Position numbers and translations under genes: made by a program. Positions 63,301 to 64,000 of a stretch of 64,000 bases of DNA are shown here, in pieces. The notes under the pieces were generated by a model. The model saw nothing but the letters and a program-made list of their open reading frames with translations, did not search any database and was not told the origin of the DNA. The stretch lies in the NCBI GenBank assembly GCA_916610825.1, contig OU744446.1:31510445-31574444 (forward strand). Direction: 5' to 3'. Origin of the DNA: Haliclystus octoradiatus (lineage: Eukaryota; Cnidaria; Staurozoa; Stauromedusae; Haliclystidae). Each line of letters opens with the position of its first letter. The first letter of the stretch is position 1.

Positions 63301-63831
63301 TTTTGATTATCATTCAAATTATTGTTACTGTGTTAATGTATAACATTGTATATATGTATGCAACAAATTTTCGTTTGTAGGGTTGCAGAATAGTAATTCA
63401 AAGTTATCAGTCACTTCTCTGCGATCCCTGCGAACGATTGTTACCAATAGTGAAGTAATATTTGATCAAATAATCAATGTAAGATTTAATTACTACTGTA
63501 TCTATTGGTTTTGAACTTTTATCTTTTCTTGTAGATTAAATAGACCTGATGTACATATAATAATTTGATTTATCTTCCTATATTTATAAGTGGCGCAATA
63601 TCAACTTTCATTTAATAAAGGTGAAATTGTGAGATTCAAATTCATAATTATATTAAGGGTTTGTCATTTTTATTTTGTATTTGTGCATTACAATTATAAT
63701 ATATATATTATTATTATTTTTTTTTTTTTTGTTGACAGGATGATGCTGTTTTGAATATACTGATACAGTATTTAGCTGAGAATCCTTCCTACGCAGAATG
63801 TGCTGCTAATATTCTTAGTAAAAGTTGCAAG
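60346..63831 (+). CDS. ARMC8: ARMC8 (armadillo repeat protein, CTLH/GID E3 ligase subunit), 5' exons, continues off the right edge
   Basis: Exons 60346-60425 (ATG at 60352), 61415-61486, 62213-62301, 62689-62748, 63381-63478, 63739-63831, all phase-consistent. Product start MDEDVTMLEDLSCVADTANQ; then IIGSKKQKSSFVQNG, VEVTAIIGCLARGATEDV, SVTSLRSLRTIVTNSEVIFD and SYAECAANILSKSCK. These align in order with ARMC8 as I recall it (VIGNNKQKANLIVLG; VVLGSLAMGTENNV; CLRCLRTIFTSP; YICQIFSHCCK). ARMC8 is a helical-repeat scaffold of the CTLH ligase. The true start could lie in an undetected upstream exon, since 60346 follows a good splice acceptor. About 150 codons are visible of an expected ~650-680. 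Confidence 0.8.
61506..61634. mobile_element. hAT-type miniature element
   Basis: 129 bp, TIRs of about 30 bp: CAGAGCCATCTATTTACAAG at the left, CTTGTAAATAGATGGCTCTG at the right. 8-bp duplication TATAGGCC at 61498-61505 and 61635-61642. Begins 19 bp after the 61415-61486 exon of ARMC8. Non-coding. Confidence 0.88.
61964..62028. repeat. Right end of a CAGTCAAACCTGT-family element
   Basis: GGTGACCGTTATAACAGGTT then TGACTG and TA matches one terminus of the 47864-48040 element in reverse. The left end is not recognisable. ARMC8 intron. Confidence 0.6.
63028..63159. repeat. Miniature foldback element
   Basis: CTTCATCGCGACTTACCTGC at the left and GCAGGTAAATCGCGATGAAG at the right; the arms pair over about 40 bp, ending AGGAGACAC and GTGTCTCCT. 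No target duplication is clear. ARMC8 intron. Confidence 0.7.
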
Positions 63832-63880
63832 GTAAAAAGCTTACAAAGTCAAACCCGTAGTGCACTTGATAACCAAATGG

Positions 63881-64000
63881 CCGTAGTTCAGTTGATAGGG
63901 TGTTGGGCCTCAGCCTGCAGGGTCTTGGGTTCAATCCCTGGCAGGAGCACTATCGGTTGGCTTCAGGAAGGGCATCCAGCCATTAAACTCACATACGCTC
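63881..64000 (+). repeat. tRNA-headed SINE, cut by the right edge
   Basis: A-box-like TAGTTCAGTTGATAGGG and B-box GGTTCAATCCC with tRNA spacing, then a non-tRNA body with GGCTTCAGGAAGGGCATCCA, a string I recall from RTE-type LINE tails and SINEs that borrow them. The 3' end lies outside the window. Confidence 0.7.

Overview
This window is AT-rich nuclear DNA from an invertebrate animal. The evidence is dense short exons with GT-AG introns, recognisable metazoan genes (an ABCA-class transporter, UBA5 and ARMC8), and a heavy load of eukaryotic mobile DNA: Penelope-like and LTR retroelements, tRNA-headed SINE-like sequences, Harbinger, hAT and Tc1/mariner-type miniature elements. Nothing seen separates cnidarian, sponge, lophotrochozoan, echinoderm or tunicate, so the phylum is left open.

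Layout. (1) 1-2220: 5' part of a Ty3/Gypsy-type retrotransposon on the minus strand, lying inside an ABCA intron. (2) 2593-25906, minus strand: 25 exons (1113 codons, every junction phase-consistent) of an ABCA3-like ABC transporter, from the start codon to the second extracellular domain. The second half of the gene lies beyond the left edge. Its introns hold many miniature elements, a 1.5-kb Harbinger foldback and a tRNA-Leu-complementary site. (3) 26992-41728: a nested transposon complex. Two nearly identical, inverted, 5'-truncated Penelope-like elements flank a 3.2-kb spacer that carries HMG-box-like exons and a non-coding LTR element with 332-bp LTRs. The right Penelope copy is split by an element with ~120-bp terminal inverted repeats (TIRs), and that element is itself split by a complete 6873-bp DNA transposon (33594-40466). 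This inner transposon has perfect 61-bp TIRs, an 8-bp target duplication and two open genes tail to tail: a RecQ-type helicase and a 974-residue DUF6589-type protein that is the likely transposase. It is the best candidate for an undescribed system here. (4) 42709-57761, minus strand: a complete 13-exon, 400-residue UBA5, the E1 enzyme of the UFM1 pathway. Its introns hold an ~850-bp ATT/TAG microsatellite next to a splice site and a compact LTR element with one small coiled-coil-type ORF. (5) 60346-63831, plus strand: the first six recognised exons of ARMC8, a subunit of the CTLH/GID ubiquitin ligase, running off the right edge. A tRNA-headed SINE is cut by the right edge.

UBA5 and ARMC8 are head to head across 2.6 kb. 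UBA5 activates UFM1; ARMC8 belongs to a ubiquitin ligase; no direct functional link between them is known to me. The ABCA gene would be a membrane lipid transporter. Exon boundaries were placed by hand from splice signals, reading phase and family similarity recalled from memory; no database search or alignment program was run.
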